DNA from: Nyssa sinensis
Lineage: Eukaryota > Streptophyta > Magnoliopsida > Cornales > Nyssaceae
Length of the DNA stretch: 64,000 bases
Direction: 5' to 3'
Assembly (NCBI GenBank): GCA_008638375.1
Contig: CM018051.1
Span: 13,446,369-13,510,368 of the forward strand
Part shown: positions 25,595-38,800 of the stretch, piece by piece
How positions within the stretch are numbered: the first letter of the stretch is position 1
How the letters are laid out: every line of letters begins with the position of its first letter
Notes under the pieces: generated by a model
What the model was told of the DNA's origin: nothing
Database searches by the model: none
Seen by the model: only the letters and a program-made list of their open reading frames with translations
Program-made: the position numbers and the translations under genes

Positions 25595-28500
25595 ATTTTT
25601 CAGTCTGTTGGCAGCTTCTAAAATATCTTTTGTTCTTTTATAGGTAATAAAAAATTTGTCAATATATTATATATATATATATTTATATTGACTTTTTGTG
25701 TCTGCCAACTGCATCTTGTCCTGACAGTGTCTTCTTGTTAAATGCTTGGGCATATTGTAGTCACAGGAACATTTTTTTGTTCATTGGAGAAAATAAGGAT
25801 TTTTTTTCCTGGTTGAGTATTCAATTTCATTCAAATACTCTATTTCAGATGTCTATGGCATGATTACACTGTTTCCCTCTTGGTATTTTTCAGTCTGTTG
25901 GCATCAGTGATGGATTTCTCCAAAGGGTGGTAATGGGAGTAATATTAGGAAAGCCTGGGATATAGCTCCTCTTTGTCTTTTTTGGTGTCTTTGGCACGAA
26001 AGAAATTGTACAATTTTTGAAAGGGATGAAATAACCTCTTGTAGATTAAAAGATAGATTTTGAAAAACTTTATCCTTTTGGGTAATTAAATTTTATCCAT
26101 CTTGTATTGATTCTTTTATAGTGTTGTTGGGGGACATGAGGCTCTAATTGGAGCTCTCTCCTTTTTGTGATGGGTTCACCCTTAGGCAATCTTTAATGCA
26201 AATATTACTTTTGAAAAAAATTACACAGGAAAAACATTAGTTAGTAGCAGATGAAATACAAATAGAACTCTCGATGGCAGAAGTTTTTACCAATTTCCTA
26301 CTTGATAACCACCTCTACCTTCAATTATTTGCCTTACATTGTTTTCTTTTTGCATAATTATATTAATCTTTCAGAAAATAGGATATATATGTACTATTAT
26401 GAATATAATTTTACAAGTTTTTTGTTGGATTTTTGGACTTCCATACTATACATGGATATATGGGGGAAAAAAAAGTTAAAAATGCCTACAATGGTGAATT
26501 TTAATTCATGGTGATAATACTTTTTGTTAAACCTAATTTCATACAGGTGGCAGATATTGGAGCTAGCATCTTCTCTTGTTGAAGGAGCTAACGAGGATTT
26601 CATTAGTCTAATCTTTAGCTTCATTAGACACACTTTGCAGGTATATTGATGAAGCAAAATATCTGCATGATTTGGCTCGTATCACCAGCAACTATGGCAT
26701 CGGTAGATTCAGCAAGTTGGGCTAATATGATCTTTTATGAATTTTTGGTATTTAGGAAACTGATGAGTTTGGTCAGCATGAAGCATACCACACTTTGAGC
26801 AAAATTTTGGAGGTCTGTGTTGGCAATTCAGTACTTCTAAACATTTTATTAATTCTCAAACTTCAATTTATTTTTGTTGTGTTATTCCATTGTGCAGGAG
26901 CATGCTTGGTTTTGTTCTTCAAAGTTCATTGAACTGATAGATTTTTTACTCGGTCTGAAGTCTCCAGTTGATATCACATCATTAAGAAGTCGCTTTGCTT
27001 GCTTCCAGATTTTGTTGGTTCATGCAATAAAGGTCTGAATTTTCTCCTATTAACAAATGATTGGAAAGCTAAATCAATTTCCGGAAATGGATTTTTTTAC
27101 CCTTTCTGGATTTCCCCAAGAGTGTTGCAGTCGATTACAACTGCAACCATTAACATGTGTTGGAAGTTATATGAAAAGTGATGATGACAGTCTCTTAGTG
27201 TAAGCAATCTATGCTTCTAAGAACTTCAAATCTTATAAATTAAGGCCCTCTAATTAATGATTTCGTATTGATAATTTTGTAACATTTGTTTTGAAGCAAG
27301 TTCATTGGAATAAAATGCCCTTCACCACATTATATTCCTTGTTCTTTTTTTTTTATTGGTTTTCTGAGTTGGAATTAAAAAATAAGTATATGGCGGTGTT
27401 ATAGTGAGTAGTTATAGTTGAAAGATTGCGAATGGACTTTCAACAAAATACCTGAATCTGAAACTCTCCAGGTCTGAACTGTAGCAGAAAATGGCAGCAA
27501 AGTGCAAGCCTTTTGTAGAGGGATTAAGGCGTGATTAACTCGTCAAAATCGAAGCCTGCAATACTTTTTTTTTTTATCAGTAAAGTAAAAACCCTAGCTG
27601 GAGTGAAGCCGCAACTCCAAATCTGAAAATCTTCTCCATAATCTGCTGTAGAGACAGACCACTTCTCTTTTATACCAACTGCAAGGCTTATAAGAGAAGC
27701 CAACATAAGACTTTGACCCTCCCAAAAAGGGGGAAAAAAAAAGAAGATAAACACCCTACCACACCACAAACATAACTCTGATTACAAAAACACCCCAAGG
27801 AACTCAAAACACCAAATCTAGGCTCTACTACACCATATTAAGACCCAAACCTGAAATGACAAAAATACTTGTCTCCCTTTCAACCTTGTCTTTCTCTTCA
27901 GTGGGAGGACTTGTTTTTACACCTATTTTATACCCCAAACCACCTCGAAATCGGTACATTGAAAGTTCCACTTTAAGCATTTTCTCCAAATTTACACAAT
28001 ATCTTGCGAGGGCCAATCTTTTTGCTCTTCAATAAGTGATAAGAACTAGTTGGGAACTTTTCCTTTCATAGTAAAATCGTCATCCAATTCCTAACTTGAA
28101 ACTCTTTGAACCTTTGATAATGATCAATTTCTCCTTTATATCTTTATTCATTTCTATCATCTTCCATTGGACCTTTTCTTGAAATTCCTTTAAATTTTCT
28201 ACATAATCAATAGCATCATTACTAGCCCGTGGCTGATTTGACATGTCTACAAGATCAAGAAACCTGATTTGGATTTCTTCCATAGACCACTTTAAAAAGA
28301 CTTCTTCCAATAGACCTATTCACAGTGGTGTTATAAGCAAATTCAGCTTGCGGGAATTTCAAATCTCATTTCCTAATGTTTTCCTTTTCACGGCATTGCA
28401 TTAGATTTCCCAAGTTTCGATTTACTAACTTCTTTGACCATCTGTTTGGCAGTGATTGCGTTGCCATATTATAGTTTGGTTGCTAATAGCTTCCAGAAAG

Positions 28501-31500
28501 CCTTCCACAAATTGCTATGAAATTTAGTATCTCAATCGCATGTAATAGTCTTTGACACATAATGCAACCCAGCCACCTCACATAAAAAGAGATTTTCCAT
28601 GCGAGTCATGTCCAAAATCTTCTTACAGGCAATAAAGTGAGTCATTTTGAAGAAACATTTGACCATGACAAAAATAAAATCAACCAGCTTTGTTGTCTAT
28701 GGTAAACCTAACACAAGATACAGGTTGACATCAACCCACTAAGGTATAGGAATTGGTAAAGGAGTATAAACTGGTATCCTTTGGAAATTTGTCATGACTG
28801 GCACCAATCAACATACTATACACATTTTGTCGTATAATTGGCCAGAAGTACCTTTCCATTTCTAAATTCGGTGTGTCTTGTCCCTACCAAAATGACCTCC
28901 ATGATCCCCTTCCAAGCAATTTGACAATCAAAATTCCAAGAACCTTCATTATGTGTAAGTAAAGTGGGGTGGCCCATTGCCTATTAATGTCATGTTAATG
29001 GACTTACTTGCCATAAAAGGGTCTAGGAAAGGACCCAATTTGGACTAGCCACAATTCGGATATCACCCATAGAGGAAAAGGGATTAGAAAGGCCCAAGAA
29101 GTAAATTTGTAAATAAATAACGATTGACGAGGACCTCAGAAGAGATTATCACATTCCAAAAGTAAAGCTCCTAACTAATGTGACAAGGCTCCAAAGTAGC
29201 AAACAAGGTCTCCATTGTTGAGGTCCAAGGTGTTGACCTAACAATAAGACCATGGTGTCATAACACGTGGGCCAATGTCTATGGTATACCTCAATGTCGT
29301 GGTATGTCATAAACTTGTAGTCATGTTGCCTCGATTGAGGTTGGCATGGCCCTACAAGGACAAGGTATGTGCATACTGCACCTCGGTCCTACGGTTGTCT
29401 TAGTTCAATACATAGTTGGGTCATGGCCCCGTGGCTGTACTTTGGTGACACGCTGGGTTATAGTTTATTCGGGAATGAGGGACATGTGTGGCTTGGGGGA
29501 CTATGACAAGGGCTTGTTATAGTTGGGAAGAAGAAGTCTTTTCGGCTCTACCCTAACAAATGGTTAAAGGAGACATGTCGCATTCAGCACCATTCTGGAA
29601 AACCCTAAACGGTCTACGCATAGTTACCACAATTCGCTCTCCTCCTTGTGAATTATGATTTTGATTGAGCATTCCAAGACATGGATCATTCGCGATTTGG
29701 AATGCCAGATTTAGCGTTTCAATCTAAAATGTCAGAAGTCTCAAAAAAATCATACAAGAAGCAAGAAAATACACATACATTGTTAGAATTTTTATTTTAT
29801 AATGGATTGGATTCGTTAGAATTTTTCTTGTGTATATATATATATATATATATGTATGTGTTTGTGTAAATATTATTACAAATACAATCAAAAAGAATAT
29901 TACGTTTCAACAAAGCGATCCGAAGAAGCTTGCCCCTAATGTGCAGCGTTCTATAATGAGTGACGATCTATATTCCCGTTCCCATTCCGCATACCATAAC
30001 GATCCAGGTAACATTGGCACGTACAATGCAGTCTTCCCACCTTTGAGATCTTTCATTTTGTTGGACAGCTCTTCCCAAATTTGACCCTTTTTTTTTTGTC
30101 TTTGCAATCTTCCCACCTTTGAGAACTTTCATTGTGTTGGACAGACATTCCCAAATTTGAACCTCTTCCTTCACTGGAACTATCATTTTCTTCCCCAGAA
30201 AATTGATTAAGCTTATTTTCAACCTTTCTAAACCAGCTTATTGGATCCGTGGTCACTTCCATTGCCCCAATTATCTCTTTGAATAACCAGCTGGGTAGGG
30301 GACTAGATTTGCTCTCTTAACTCCTCAAACATCTCAACAGTTGCATAGTTTCTAGCCCTATGACCACAATTTCCTCTTCCACCTTTTGCAGTCCTTTTTT
30401 TTTTTTCACAACTCAAACAACCAACCAGCAAACAAATGAACAGCCGCAAGGAAAGAACTTGCTCTGACACCAATTTGATACAAATAAGGGCAGCAACTAC
30501 AGCAAAATGTAGAGACAATGCAGCTAACACACTCCAAATAAGATGCTACTTCATTCTAACATATGGCAGTAGTTTTCGACAGGTATTAGGAGCAAACAAG
30601 TATCTTAGTAGATCGAAGCAAGATAGCTGATCTGGATTTCCAGAGCTAGAATATAGGGAAGAATGGCGGGAAAGTCCTGTCCTTTTATGCAATATGCAGC
30701 GATAGAGAGATCGGAAGTCGACACAGGGTCCGATCCTCAAAACCCTAGCTGGGGTGAATCATTAGCTCAATATCTGAAAAACTTCTCCACAAACTGCTCT
30801 AGAGATGGACCATTTCCCCTTCTACACCAACCCAAGGCTTCTATGAGAAGTCAACACAAGGCTTTGCACATAACTTCACAAAAGACAAGATAATCACCAT
30901 AACACCCAAAGGACAGGACCTTAATTACAAGGACACCCCCAAAGATCCCAAAACACTCAATTTGTGCTCAACTACACCAAATTAATACTCATAACGTGAA
31001 ATAACAGTTATCAAAAACAAAAAAAAAGGAGTGAAATAACATAAATATCCCAAAACTAGACTGAAAGTAGAAAAGACCTCAAAACATAATCTTGTTAACT
31101 ACTATACATATGTACATATATTTTGCATCACAATGGCAAGGCAGACTTTTTAGCAAGGAAGGGAGCAACACACCTTGAGTCTGTTAGGGGTGATTTTGGA
31201 ATCTTGGGTTGCTTTTGTGTCCAAGGGTGTGTCCATTTTATAATTTATTTTATTTTTTACTTCTATGATTGAAAATCTTGTTCACCTCTATAGTTTGTAT
31301 TTGATCATTCATAAAAAAGGCAAACCCAGTGCACGAGGCTCCCGCGATTTCAGGGTCGGGGGAGGATTAGATGTATATAGCCTTACCCTCTGCAAGTGGA
31401 GAGGTTGTTTTTACGACTCGAACCTGTGACCTCCAGGTCATAATGGAGCAACCTTATCGTTGCGCCAAGGCTCACCCTCTATTTGATCATTCATCTTGAA

Positions 31501-34500
31501 TAAATTTATGTCTTTCCTTTGGAAAAATGTTCATTTGGTTCTTTTGATAAATACAATATTTTTGTCAACAATAATATAAACTTTATTTATTTCAAGTGAG
31601 TTTGTTTTATTATTCATTTGTTTAAAGGAAAAAGGGCCATTGCTTACTGCATTGGCAAAAGCTACCAAGCATTAGAATGCAAGTTCGAGTCCAAAGTCAG
31701 CCACTTTCTGTTACTTTTAGAAATTGCCTTTACTCCTTCCAAATTTTTGGATTTCTATTGTTATTAACTAATAAGCCCAGATATGGATGCGGGAAATACA
31801 TACAACACGACATTTAAAAAAAAAAAAATAGGATAAGGATATGTTTGGGACACATAGAATATATATATATACATATATATTTTATATGATCATGTCATAA
31901 AAATCTAACATTTTTTCAATGAAAGTTGGCATAAATACACACAAATCACAACGATATTATTAAGCTATCAAAATAACAAAGCTATTAAATAAAAATTCAA
32001 GAAATTATTTATTTAATCATCAAAATCCATTATCCAAGTTCCAGAATAAATTTTCTAGGTACTACGTAGAATATATATACATCTATGTATGTGTGTATGT
32101 ATATAACCAAAAAAAAGGGAAATAAAAGAGGAAGAAATGAGGGGAGGGGGGGGGGGGAGTCCAAGAAAAATTCTAGAAAACGTGTCCAAAACATGTTTGA
32201 GACGTGTCTCACACGTATGTGTGAGTCAAAATAGAGTATCCGTGTTTCATAGATTATTGATATCTTTTGGGCACATTAATTATTCTATACCGCATCTAAA
32301 CTTTGATAGGGATGTGCAGCTGTCAACTACAATTCTCTCTATAAATTTCCAGATTTAAATTGAATTTTTTGTTTAGTCTTTTGTTATGCTTTGTGCAGAG
32401 AAGTTTGGATGAGGAAAACACAAAGGCTTTTCTTATTCTCAACGAGATTATACTCACCATAAAAGATGTAAGAGCTACATGAGGATATTTAATCTCTACC
32501 TTTTTTTTTTTTGATAAGTTAATCTCTGCCTTTTGTATTCGTATAGTTATTTTATAGTTGATGAGTTCTCTCTCTCGCTCTCCCAAACATTATTTCAAAA
32601 CTTTGTTAGGCTAAGGCTCAAGCATGAGTACTCGCTAGAATGGTATGCATGCATATTAGGCTTGTCCCTTCTACATTGTGGAATAAAAAAATGTTTTTGC
32701 TTTCCTAGTTCAATGCATTTAATTTTGTGTGGTGAGTATGGAGATTTGTAAATGCTAAAGAAATTGATTGTTTTTATTTGTTTTCCTTTTGCCCTGGACT
32801 TCTTTTTTCAAGGAAAAAGAATTATCTGAGCCTACTTAACTATTTAAGATTGACTAGTATTCTTTACCTCATTGTATTTCTTATTATATTTCTTAATACG
32901 CTGTTATTCACTTGTTCCCCACTATCTTTCAATGATTTTACTGTAAGAAGTTTTCCAAATGGTTGTGATGTAGAGTGGGGCCTCAAGGGAATTAAATTTT
33001 TTGACAATCAAGATGGTGGTCTAGGGTTAAATTTTAAGGATTTATGGTTGAGATGGTAAGCTTGGGGTTTGAAGATGGAACTAGGCTTTGAAGGATACAT
33101 GTTGTAGAATATTTGGACAACAGGGAGGGAGTTTTGGGGCTAAAACAATGTGCAATAAGTTAGCCTAGGGTTTTAAGATCATGATTTTGAATCAAAGTAT
33201 CGGGATTGTAACGGTATTGGAAGTATCGGTTGATACATAGCAGGAATGTTTTGCAGTTTCATTTTATAAAAAAAGTTTGGAATATCTTAAAGGATGATTT
33301 CTTTGCTGAAAAATTATAGTTTTTTTCTGCAAATTATAAGTTTCAAAACTGCAATTCCTCGTTTATTGTTATTGTTTCAGAAAACCAGGGTCTGGACATT
33401 AAATGGGTTTTGACCAATTAACTTGCTGGGAATTGTATACAAAGTTGTGGAAAAAATATGTCGATTAAAGACTGTTCTTCCATTGTGATCTCTAACATTT
33501 CGTGTACTTCCGTTTTTGGGCAGCATACTCTTGGTTGTTCACTTATTAAATTATGAATACATTCTAGACTGAATGAGTGTTGTCCTTGGAGGCATTCTCT
33601 ATGTTTTGGCATAGTTTTTTATGAGGGAAAGTCCTCCTGGGGAAGGATTTCATAAGAGGCCTGCTTACGATAAAGAATCTAAAGGAAAAGTGATGTTTGG
33701 TAAAACACAACACGGACCATGTTTTCAGCTTTGTAAAAATCCATGTTGACTTAATTTCCATATTCTAGTGAAGTTTGCTGATCATCTTTACTCATTGATG
33801 CTCCACAGCTTCTTTTCTTTCTAAATTGTCTTCGACCAAGTAAGTAAATGTTTCCTTGCGAAACTCTCTCCCTCTCCCACCTCCCAAATATTTCATGTAG
33901 ATGTGGATTTGGGGCTAAAATCCCATATGGACTTGCTTAGAAGCTCTGCAGAACACGACCTCTTTTTTTTTTTTGGCGGGGGGGGAGAGGTTTGAATTAG
34001 TATGTGTTATTTGTACTCTTGCATATGCTAGTCTAAATAAGTTTGTTGTACATCTAATTGGCTGTTGAAATCAAATTAATTTTCTATTTTCTGATTTTCC
34101 ATGCTAGTTCTTTTGTGGCATAAAATTGTGCCTGCATTTTGATTGCTATCTACTTCTGTTACTTATTTGAAGCAAACTTGTATTGCAGCCCAAATAATAG
34201 GAGCCTATTTTGTATAAACTGTGCCATCTCTTGTATTTTTTATTTATAATTTTTGTGTGATTTTTATTCGTCATTGGCATCATGGTCAAGTTAATATACA
34301 TTAATAATTTGTATCTTACAGTCTAAGGAAGAAGCTCGGAAAGCAGCTTATGATATACTACTTGGCATAAATTCCAGTTTGCAAAGCTCACCATCTACTA
34401 CTTCCGATGGAGCTTATCATAAACTCATCAGCATGGTAGGTGCATCATTATACTTCTCTAACATATAATGTACTTATTTAGCTTTATTGTTAAAACTAGC

Positions 34501-35752
34501 TATTGCATTTTATTTTGTTTTCTCATGCGTTATGTTGCAATATTCAATTTAATTTTGTCTGTTTGGTATTTGTTACTGAAAAATTTCTATGGTAAGTCAT
34601 GTACTATATTGAGTGGTGGAGTGCCAAGTCTAAGGAAAAATGTTGGATGTGATATTGATAAAATAAAATTCGTAATACTGACCAGTAATTCTTATGTAAT
34701 ATGGACTTAGGATTCTATGTATACCCACCTAAGACTCATGGATTGAATCCTGAAGTTGTGAGTGAAATATGTACGACCACAAGGAAGAGGAGGGGGCAGT
34801 TACCCCTTGCTATGTAGCCTACAAACTCCTTTGGACCTAAAAATAAATAAATAAATAAATTTGTCTATGTATAACCGTTGAAATATATTGCAGTTTGGCT
34901 GGCTATTCCCACTATAATTCTCAACTCTGGCATTCTTTTGATGATTTTGCACCTTAATTGATGTTTATGCATAGTGGAAGAAGGTGCATGGGTAATCTTT
35001 TTTGCAATGTTATTTTGTATAAGACGAGCTACAATAAATAAATGATTGAATCTATAAATAAACATCTAATTTTGTGGCAAGAAAGTACATGGAAGAGATT
35101 GGGGATATGTTCACATCCCTAAAAGGGCAAACCCAGTGCACGAGGCTCCCGCCATTGCGAGGTTTGGGGAGGGTTAAGATGTACGCAACTTTATCCCCGC
35201 AAGTGAAGAGGTTGTTTTTGCAACTCGAACCTGTGACCTCCAGGTCATAATGGATCAACCTTATCGTTGCGCCAAGGCTTGCTCTCATATGTTCTCATCC
35301 TTGGAGGTGGAAATTAGATGGATACCTATATCTACCAATGATAAAGCTGACGTCTTGGTTATGAAGGGAGTGACTACACTACTGATGGGATGCATTTTCA
35401 ACCTTCATGTGCTTTTGTGGATATCTTTGGAGTTGGGTTATTTAGTTTGGGATTCCAAGGTTTTGTGAATGGTCCCTCTTGGTTATGGTTTTGTTTGGCT
35501 TTCCTTTTCTTAGGCTGGAAGAATTCCTCATTTTTCCATGTCCTTAATAATTTTATTGGGTAAATTACACTAACCTCCCCCGAGGTTTTCTAACAAGTAT
35601 AGATGGTACCCCTCTTGTTTCTGAAATTACATTGCACTCCCTGTCAGACTGATCGGCTAACAGAGTTAAACGGAATTTGTAAATTGACCAAATTACCTTT
35701 TAATTAAATATAATATTCTGAGTCAAAAAGTCAAACTATTAAACGGTAGATT

Positions 35753-35800
<48 letters not shown>

Positions 35801-38800
35801 ACCTTCCATTTGAAGAAATTAGACCCTGAAAAAAAAATCAAGAAGTTTCCTCTTCTTTACCCCCCAAAACTCCACGTGTGCAAAACTTTTGAAGCTCTCT
35901 CTCTTTCTAAAGATGTATATGTATATGTATGTTTGTGTGTATATATATATATATATATAACCAACACATACACATATCAAGACTAAAAAATTGAGAGAGA
36001 AAAGTTTCACAAGAGGAACGGTGAGATTGCGGTGGCCAGAAAGAGGACAAGGTGCAACTGCTGGAGGGATAACATTCTTCTCATTTTTTTGATCTTGATT
36101 CATTGGGGTTCATCAACTGGAAAGTGACCCATATGAAAATTATCTCCTTCAAATCCCACTGTTGCTTTTTTCCCAAAAAGAATTTTTATTGGCTTCAAAT
36201 TAGAGGTTGATTTGTGATCTGAGCAATTTTGTATAGTATTGATTTGAATGCTTGGAAAGAAAATTTTTGTTACTTGATTTGGATTTGTCTTGATTGTAGA
36301 ATACAGTTAGAAATGATTTGATTAGAGAGAGGGAATAAGATTTATTAAAAGCTTTGTTCCATTTTCTTGCCCACAACACTTTACTTCACTACCTAGACGT
36401 CCTTCGAAGCTATGATCGACTCTTCTCAATGAAGAATCACATCACTGATACACCCAGTTTTTTACACAGAGAAAAGGGGGGCCATATACATGTGTGTGTG
36501 TTTGAAATTGCTCATGGAATCGGTACTATAGGATTAGGCTTGGTGGAGAAAACAAATTTAATCACAAAGTTAACAAAATCAAGGGAATAAATCAAATTTT
36601 GGTCTAATTGTGGATTCAATCACACACATTCGTCTCTACGATGCCAACGCTGTCATTCTTAAAGCTTTGGCCAAAACCAAGATCCGGGTCATCATTAGTG
36701 TGCCCAATAACCAGTTCCTCCGAATCGGCTCCTCCAATGCCATTGCCGACACTTGGATCAGCCGCAACATTGCCGCCTAATGCCCGAAGACACTCATCGT
36801 CGCCGTTGCCGACGAGGTTCTGACCATCGTGTATCCGTACCCTCTTCAACTCCTCTCCTTATGCTAGCTTTTGAGTCCCTCTGAAGTGCCCTCATTGTTG
36901 TCGACGAAGGATCAAAATTTCGTTTCTTTTCCATCGAAACGGCCGAAATGTTTCCGTTTCTCAGGAAACCGAAACGAAACACTAGTGGAATATCGAAATT
37001 CACATGTTTCCATGGAAACAAAGTTGTTTCCGTGGAAACATACCGAAACTAGTGGAAACATACTGAATCAAAGTAAACATTTTTTTTGTATCAACAATAA
37101 TTTTAGAAGTTAGTAAAAAATAATATCCATTTATTTTTCAAGGATTAAGACTCAAAATTACAAGAAGATATTTCTATTATTTTTTCTAAAATAATAGAAA
37201 AGTAATAGGAAAAATAAAGTGTAGAGAAACAACTATTTTAATACTAAGTTACTAATTATAATAGGTTTAAATCGCTATTTGTTTTACTTTTTATTTTATA
37301 TGTAACTTGTATCAAATTATCTAATTCGTGGATATTACAAAGTATATGTCTATTATGTTATGGTATTGTATTTAATTATAATAATTTTATACATTTTAAA
37401 ATATATAATTTTTTTTATAGGAAAACTGAGAATTTCATTAACAGTCCAAGAAGGGCAAAAAATAAAATGAGATATATTTTAAAATATATAATAATTTCAT
37501 ATTATATAAAAAATTAGCTCTAATTTTTTATACTATTTTTTAATTAATAAAGAGTTATTTGGTATTAATAACTAATTTGCATTTACTTTTTTTTTTTTTC
37601 AATTTCACCCTAGTAATTAGTGTGGATGGACATGTTCCCTAAAACATTTACAATTAATTAATTATACTATTTATTTTTGCACATTCATCTATTTTATTTT
37701 ATGTTTCTAAAGTGTTTCTATACATTTTAATTTTTTTTCATCGTTTTCACTATGTTTCTAAAACGTTTCCGAAATGTTTTCATTTTCTGGATGACTAAAA
37801 CAACACTATGAAACGAAATTTTGATCCTTGGTTATTTATATATCTCTATATATAATAATGATACTTATTTGATTTTTTTTATAAACATGAAATATTATTA
37901 CAAGAAAATGTTCATTTATTTATGAAAGATCACTAATGAACTCTACAAAAAAAAAAAAAAAAAAACATTTATGAAATGATTTTGTACAATCCAAAAGCTT
38001 GAAAAATATAAAAAATTGTTTCATTCGTCTCAATTTGTGAATCTATGTCCCTGCAAAGATCTTCTTATGTCATGATTGTCATCTACATGATAAAAAAGTC
38101 AAGAAAGATTGTATTTCACACTGTACAATGAAAAAACAAGTCGTTAGTCTTTAGTTTTTCAATTTTAATTAACGTCATTTATCATGAATATGATGTATAT
38201 GCCTTAAACATGCACAAATATTCAATAAATAGGCTTATTTGTATAAATAAATAAATTATAAGTTATGTTTACACATGTTTCTAATTTTTTCTTTGTTTCC
38301 ATTATGTTTCTGAAACATTTTCGAAACGTTTCATTTTCCGGACAGACCAAAACTATACATCGAAACGATATTTTGATCCTTGGTCGTCGATTTGCACACC
38401 CAAATCAACATTTCATCACTTCTCCACCACCCATTTCAATTAGGTTTGAATTGTATATAGGCTGGATCCTTATATTTACATACTTATAGAGAGTAAGTTT
38501 CTTATTTCAATTGAGGTTTTATCTGTTAAGGTTATAATTGTCATTTTACAGTGATCTTGTGAGTATAATATTGTCCTTTTAATAATAAGAGGGTAAATTT
38601 GGCATTTTAAAAAAAATTAATATTGATGTCAACAATTTTCGTCAGAGTCACTAACGACTCTTGACGGCAAGGGGGGATTATTACCAATATTAAAAGGTTA
38701 GGGGATGCAGTGTAATTTTAGAAATAAGAGGGATACTATCTATAATTATCATAAACTTCAGTGGAGGTCAGTGTAATTTATCTAATTTTATTTTAATATA

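Larger units (their letters stand above)
27452..31006 (-). mobile_element. Ty3/gypsy LTR retrotransposon with internal deletion, in intron 7
   Basis: The right-hand (5') LTR is 30476-31006 and the shorter left-hand (3') LTR about 27452-27861; they share long matching blocks. A Met-type primer-binding site (TTGGTGTCAGAGC read on the minus strand) lies at 30461-30473, and a GAAAGGGAGACA purine tract lies inside the 3' LTR. On the minus strand 28960-28000 encodes degraded integrase: the GGHFGRDKT zinc-region block near 28880, then VYTPLPIP near 28750, a DRDTKFHSNLW-type core block near 28530 and the LKFPQAEFAYN block near 28350. A chromodomain-less tail follows. Reverse transcriptase and most of gag are absent, replaced by unrecognised DNA (29060-30000). 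A gag-proximal stretch carries a 78-bp-period tandem duplication (30031-30165). Confidence 0.88.
36615..38430 (+). pseudogene. Captured GH17 (glucan endo-1,3-beta-glucosidase-like) fragment, interrupted
   Basis: The translation from about 36615 reads ITHIRLYDANA, then LKALAKTKIRVIISVPNNQ, SNAIADTWISRNIAA, a stop, and PKTLIVAVADEVLT. This matches the GH17 pattern 'R.YDA...L.AL..T...V...VPN......A..W...N....P.T.I....VG.EVL'. A frameshift follows, with ESL-stop-SALIVVD to 36907. After the inserted hAT element the homology resumes at 38387 with DLHTQINIS, which normally follows SAL.AA in GH17 proteins. Only about 110 codons are present. The region with the catalytic glutamates is largely missing, so no enzyme can be made. 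It is a captured and decayed gene piece. Confidence 0.8.
35558..38783. mobile_element. Pack-MULE-like transposon carrying a GH17 gene fragment
   Basis: The terminal inverted repeats are long. The left end starts GGGTAAATTACACTAACCTC and the right end, reverse complemented, AGATAAATTACACTGACCTC; they stay alignable for about 95 bp and weakly beyond. Perfect 9-bp duplications AATTTTATT flank it (35549-35557 and 38784-38792), the size expected of Mutator-like elements. No MULE transposase is present. Inside is a fragment of a glycosyl hydrolase family 17 gene (36615-36907 and 38387-38430), split by a nested hAT element. A small MULE with similar ends lies at 51805-52320. The whole element sits in intron 9 of the RRP12-like gene. 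The capture interpretation is inference from nesting. Confidence 0.85.

Noticed and set aside
27452..31006. Target-site duplication of the minus-strand gypsy element
   Set aside because: No identical 5-mer could be placed at both outer LTR edges; the left boundary is too diverged.
31420..31479. tRNA gene suggested by the GGTTCGAGTC box
   Set aside because: The box belongs to an Au-like SINE with target duplications; the sequence does not fold as a full tRNA cloverleaf with acceptor stem.
35757..35799. (CA)n(TA)n array considered as a regulatory element
   Set aside because: It is a plain microsatellite inside the Pack-MULE-like element; nothing points to function.
36616..36849. Minus-strand 77-codon frame
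   Set aside because: It is the shadow of the GH17 fragment, whose homology is on the + strand.
37925..37975. Possible seventh micro-insertion with poly-A between ATTTATGAAA repeats
   Set aside because: The repeats are only about 10 bp in very AT-rich DNA and the insert lacks the ACTTATC-like hexamer.
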